NCBI GenBank assembly: GCA_023391425.1
Contig: JAEWAX010000111.1
Location: 1 to 8,280, forward strand
Reading direction: 5' to 3'
DNA length: 8,280 bases
Origin: Bacillota bacterium
GTDB lineage: Bacteria; Bacillota; Clostridia; Acetivibrionales; DSM-1351
Each line of letters starts with the position of its first letter. Position 1 is the stretch's first letter. The notes beneath the pieces were generated by a model. That model saw only the letters and a program-made list of their open reading frames with translations. It made no database searches and was not told the origin of the DNA. Shown here piece by piece: positions 5,377 through 8,280 of this stretch. The translations under genes were made by a program, and so were the position numbers.

Positions 5377-8047
5377 ACCAAGTATCTCCACACTTGACAT
5401 CTACAGTCATTGGAACTTTAAGAGACACTGCATTTTCCATGCACTCTTTTAATAACTTTGAAACCTCTTCTAACTCTGTTTTTTCAGTTTCTACTATAAG
5501 TTCATCGTGTACCTGTAGTATCAATCTTGATTTTAAGTTTCTCTTTTTCAATTCTGTATAAACTTTTACCATTGATATCTTGATAATATCAGCTGCACTA
5601 CCCTGTATTGGTGTATTCATGGCTACACGTTCTCCAAAAGAACGCATATTAAAATTGCTCGACTTTAGCTCAGGAAGATATCTTCTTCTATTATATAGCG
5701 TAGTAACAAAGCCATTTTCAAGGCCCTTAGCAACCGTATCACTCATATATTCTTTTACGCTTGAATACTTATCTAAATAATCATCTATATACTTCTTAGC
5801 TTCCTTCTTGGTTACTCCAATATCCTTTGAAAGGCTAAAATCTCCTATGCCATATACTATACCAAAGTTTACAGCCTTTGCTCTTGACCTCATAAGTGAT
5901 GATACTTCATCAATCGGAATTTCAAATACCTTCGCTGCTGTTGTAGTATGGATATCCTCATTATTATTAAAAGCAGCTATCATGTTTTTGTCACCAGTAA
6001 TATGTGCTAGAACTCTTAATTCTATCTGAGAATAGTCGGCATCAAGAAGAACATAGTTTTCATCTGACGGAACGAAAACCTTTCGTATCTTTCTTCCCAT
6101 CTCTAATTTTATTGGTATGTTTTGAAGATTAGGTTCTGTACTGCTAATTCTTCCTGTTGCAGTAACTGTTTGGTTAAAGCTCGAATGTATTTTGCAGGTA
6201 TCTTTATCTATTACTGCTAATAACCCATCAGCATAAGTTGATTTTAATTTCATTAATTGCCTATACACAAGTATACTATCAACAATTTCATGTTTTTGAG
6301 AAAGTTTTTCCAACACCTCTGCGTCAGTAGAATAGCCAGTTTTTGTCTTTTTAACTGCAGGTAAACCTAACTTTTCAAATAAAACAACTCCCAATTGTTT
6401 AGGTGAATTAATATTGAAGTTTTCACCTGCAAGCATATATATTTCATTTTCCAAAATAGCAAGTCTTGCATCTAACTCTCTTGAATAAGCCTTAAGGCCC
6501 TCCACATCTACTTTAAATCCCCAGAGTTCCATATCTGCGAGCACCTCAACAAGTGGTAGCTCAATGTTGTAGAACAGCTCGTCCTGCCCATTGTCATGTA
6601 TAATTGGAGCAAACTTCTGAGCTAATTCAAAAATAGCCTTGGTACATGTTGCACAAATTGCAGAAGCATCCGACTCTAGCCCTTGTTCAAACTTCTTACC
6701 ATGCTTATCATATAAGACGGCTGCAGGAGTAATAAATATATCTAAGTTATCCTCTGCAAGCTCAGAGATTGTATAGCTACTTCTAGTAGGTTCCAATATA
6801 TATGCACCTATCATAGTATCAAAAGCAACGCCTTTTACCTGTATACCTTGAGCTTTTAGATATTTAATAAATCTCTTTAAGTCATGACCATATATCTTTA
6901 TTTCTTCATCTTCTAAAACTTCCCTCAAAGCCTTTATTACCACGCTATCAGAGAAATCCTGTGAGAATATCATAACTGCAGGTGCATAATTATCTTGACA
7001 TGCATATATGCACAAATCATCAATATAGCTATCTGAAGGATCTATATGATAGTAAATAGCCATTCTTTTACTTACTTTGATAGCTTTTATATATGATTCC
7101 AGCTCATTTATAGAATCTATGTCAACATGCTCTGCACTAATATTATCTGAGGTTTGTGAAATAGGCTTGTCGTTTAAACCAAATTTTTCAATTAAACTTT
7201 TAAACTCTAACTTTTTAAAAATATCATAAAGTTTTTGTTTATCAAACTCAACTCTTAAAAATTGGTCCATATTCGAAAGGTTTGGCATTCTTCTTTCTAT
7301 CGTAGCAAGTCTTTTACAAAGAAAAGCTAAATCTTTATTTGCCTCTAGCTTTTCACGAACACCTTTTTTCTCAACTTTTTCAATATTTTCGTAGATCCCT
7401 TCTATACTACCAAACTTTTTAATCAATTCAAGTGCTGTTTTTTCACCTATTCCCGGTACTCCAGGAATGTTGTCTGAAGCATCTCCCATTAGCCCCTTTA
7501 CATCAATAAGCTTGTTAGGTGTTACCCCATATTTATCTACAACCTTCTGAAAGTCGTACTCATCTGTCTCAGTTTTGTTTCCTCTTGTCACAGGTAACTT
7601 TATTCGTGTAGTATTCGATGCTAACTGAAAAGAATCTCTATCACCAGTTAATAGTATGGCTTCTATTCCACTTTCTTCTGCACACAAAGAAATAGACCCC
7701 AATATATCATCTGCTTCGAAACCCTCAACCTCAACTCTTCTAATATTCATCGCATCAAGTACCTGTTTGATAATTGGAACTTGAACAGCTAATTCTTCTG
7801 GCATTCCTTTTCTTTGGGCTTTATATTGATCATATTCTAGATGTCTAAAGGTCGGTGCTTTCAAATCAAAAGCCACACATATATATCTTGGCTCTTCTTC
7901 AGCTAAATATTTCGTAAGAATATTTAAAAATCCAAATACAGCATTAGTATGCAAACCTTCGGATGTTGTAAGCGCTGCTGTTTTGCTCAATCCATAAAAA
8001 GCCCTATTTAATATACTATTTCCATCAACAACCATTATTTTATCCAA
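5363..8047 (-). CDS. polA: DNA polymerase I, with 5'-3' exonuclease and an inactive-looking 3'-5' exonuclease domain
   Basis: The enzyme fills gaps and removes RNA primers in replication and repair. From the chosen TTG it has 894 residues. The 5' nuclease domain (about 1-285) has VDGNSILNRAFYG, the acidic GFEADDILG, LLTGDRDSF and GLMGDASDN motifs, and a helix-hairpin-helix GVPGIGEKTA. The middle domain (about 310-490) keeps HDLK and FDTMIGAY but lacks the DxE pair (AIYYHID stands there) and the late Tyr-x3-Asp, so proofreading is probably absent, as in Taq and Bacillus polymerase I. The polymerase domain has TATGRISSTEPNLQNIP, motif A DADYSQIELR (Asp670), the O helix with R720, K724, F728 and Y732, and motif C QVHDELIVE (Asp848). 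The TTG at 8045-8047 gives the expected MDKIMVVDGNS start; the ATG at 8069-8071 lies upstream of the ribosome binding site. Confidence 0.97.
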   Translation of the reverse strand: MDKIMVVDGNSILNRAFYGLSKTAALTTSEGLHTNAVFGFLNILTKYLAEEEPRYICVAFDLKAPTFRHLEYDQYKAQRKGMPEELAVQVPIIKQVLDAMNIRRVEVEGFEADDILGSISLCAEESGIEAILLTGDRDSFQLASNTTRIKLPVTRGNKTETDEYDFQKVVDKYGVTPNKLIDVKGLMGDASDNIPGVPGIGEKTALELIKKFGSIEGIYENIEKVEKKGVREKLEANKDLAFLCKRLATIERRMPNLSNMDQFLRVEFDKQKLYDIFKKLEFKSLIEKFGLNDKPISQTSDNISAEHVDIDSINELESYIKAIKVSKRMAIYYHIDPSDSYIDDLCIYACQDNYAPAVMIFSQDFSDSVVIKALREVLEDEEIKIYGHDLKRFIKYLKAQGIQVKGVAFDTMIGAYILEPTRSSYTISELAEDNLDIFITPAAVLYDKHGKKFEQGLESDASAICATCTKAIFELAQKFAPIIHDNGQDELFYNIELPLVEVLADMELWGFKVDVEGLKAYSRELDARLAILENEIYMLAGENFNINSPKQLGVVLFEKLGLPAVKKTKTGYSTDAEVLEKLSQKHEIVDSILVYRQLMKLKSTYADGLLAVIDKDTCKIHSSFNQTVTATGRISSTEPNLQNIPIKLEMGRKIRKVFVPSDENYVLLDADYSQIELRVLAHITGDKNMIAAFNNNEDIHTTTAAKVFEIPIDEVSSLMRSRAKAVNFGIVYGIGDFSLSKDIGVTKKEAKKYIDDYLDKYSSVKEYMSDTVAKGLENGFVTTLYNRRRYLPELKSSNFNMRSFGERVAMNTPIQGSAADIIKISMVKVYTELKKRNLKSRLILQVHDELIVETEKTELEEVSKLLKECMENAVSLKVPMTVDVKCGDTWYETK

Positions 8048-8059
8048 TGTACTAAAAAA

Positions 8060-8067
8060 CCTCCCCT
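8060..8067 (-). promoter_or_regulatory. Ribosome binding site that decides the polA start
   Basis: AGGGGAGG on the minus strand is the only strong Shine-Dalgarno match here. It sits downstream of the first in-frame ATG (8069-8071), 12 nt before the TTG at 8045-8047 and 24 nt before the ATG at 8033-8035. The TTG therefore fits best, with spacing on the long side. Confidence 0.7.
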
Positions 8068-8078
8068 GCATTTTTTAT

Positions 8079-8138
8079 CAAAACTTAACTTGTACCGAGC
8101 CTTTGGCAAAGCACGTAGCCTAGTAACACTTGCTAAGG
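8079..8138 (-). repeat. Dispersed 60-nt hairpin repeat, copy C (before polA)
   Basis: On the minus strand it reads CCTTAGCAAGTGTTACTAGG, then GCTTTGCCAAAGGCTCGG, TACAAGTTAAGTTTTGA, and ends about 10 nt before the polA ribosome binding site. The AAGGCTCGGTACAAG block and the TAAGTTTT end match copy B closely. The inner hairpin is kept in altered form (GCTTT/AAGGC), again with different bases on both sides. The TAG of the preceding gene (8133-8135) lies in its first bases. Confidence 0.78.
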
Positions 8139-8280
8139 TGAATAGAAAATTCTCACAGTAATCATTTCTTTTTCAGAAGCAATTTTATCCATTTCTTTAG
8201 TAATTTCATCTTTTTTAGTTTGCAATTCATCTACACTTAGATTCTTTGCATGATCCACTTCAAGTTGTCTATCGATTTTA
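8133..8280 (-). CDS. C-terminal end of an unidentified charged, helical protein (5' end outside window)
   Basis: A minus-strand frame is open from the right edge to TAG at 8133-8135 and gives 48 residues, rich in Lys, Glu and Asp with spaced hydrophobic positions (LSVDELQTKKDEITKEMDK), typical of an amphipathic helix or coiled coil. It ends ITVRIFYSP, which looks like a closing beta strand. The family cannot be named from this tail. It has the same direction as polA and is about 85 nt upstream of it, separated only by repeat copy C, so it is probably the gene before polA in the same operon. Confidence 0.65.
   Translation of the reverse strand, partial: KIDRQLEVDHAKNLSVDELQTKKDEITKEMDKIASEKEMITVRIFYSP

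Noticed and set aside
5398..5400. Upstream ATG as start of coaE
   Set aside because: No Shine-Dalgarno sequence precedes it and it adds eight residues before the conserved N-terminus; the ATG at 5374-5376 has GGAG at good spacing.
5580..6029. Open frames of 66 and 73 codons on the plus strand within polA
   Set aside because: They are antisense to the highly conserved polymerase domain and show no ribosome binding site or recognisable motif.

Overview
The window is A+T-rich DNA that reads as a chromosomal segment of a clostridial Firmicute. The evidence is a MurT/GatD pair, a T-box leader in front of a DAHP synthase, strong AGGAGG-type ribosome binding sites, TTG starts, and the gene order polA-coaE-lytic transglycosylase. 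The species cannot be fixed from sequence reading alone. There is no sign of phage, plasmid or transposase genes.

Left part (1-1945, + strand): the 3' portion of murT runs in from the left edge and is followed at once by gatD. Together they encode the lipid II isoglutaminyl synthase that amidates D-Glu of the peptidoglycan stem. Middle part (1946-3552, + strand): a promoter, a T-box riboswitch whose specifier codon reads TTC (Phe), its intrinsic terminator, an unusual 117-nt multi-branched inverted-repeat element, a copy of a short dispersed repeat, and then aroF, a metal-dependent DAHP synthase with an N-terminal ferredoxin-like regulatory domain. A long hairpin at 3562-3631 separates aroF from the convergent right-hand genes.

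Right part (3648-8280, - strand, read right to left): the C-terminal end of an unidentified charged protein, polA (DNA polymerase I), coaE (dephospho-CoA kinase, overlapping polA by 14 nt), a membrane-anchored SLT-family lytic transglycosylase, and a 113-codon gene of unknown function. All point the same way with short gaps or overlaps, so they are probably one operon ending at the 3562-3631 hairpin.

The most striking non-coding feature is a roughly 60-nt repeat present in four copies (2444-2503, 4639-4698, 4709-4767, 8079-8138). Every copy is in the sense orientation of the gene that follows, and three lie directly before the ribosome binding sites of aroF, the transglycosylase gene and polA. 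Two copies also supply the stop codon of the gene before them. Pairing positions in the element change in a compensatory way between copies, which suggests a selected or mobile hairpin. Whether it is a mobile palindromic unit, a regulatory RNA leader or both cannot be decided from one window.
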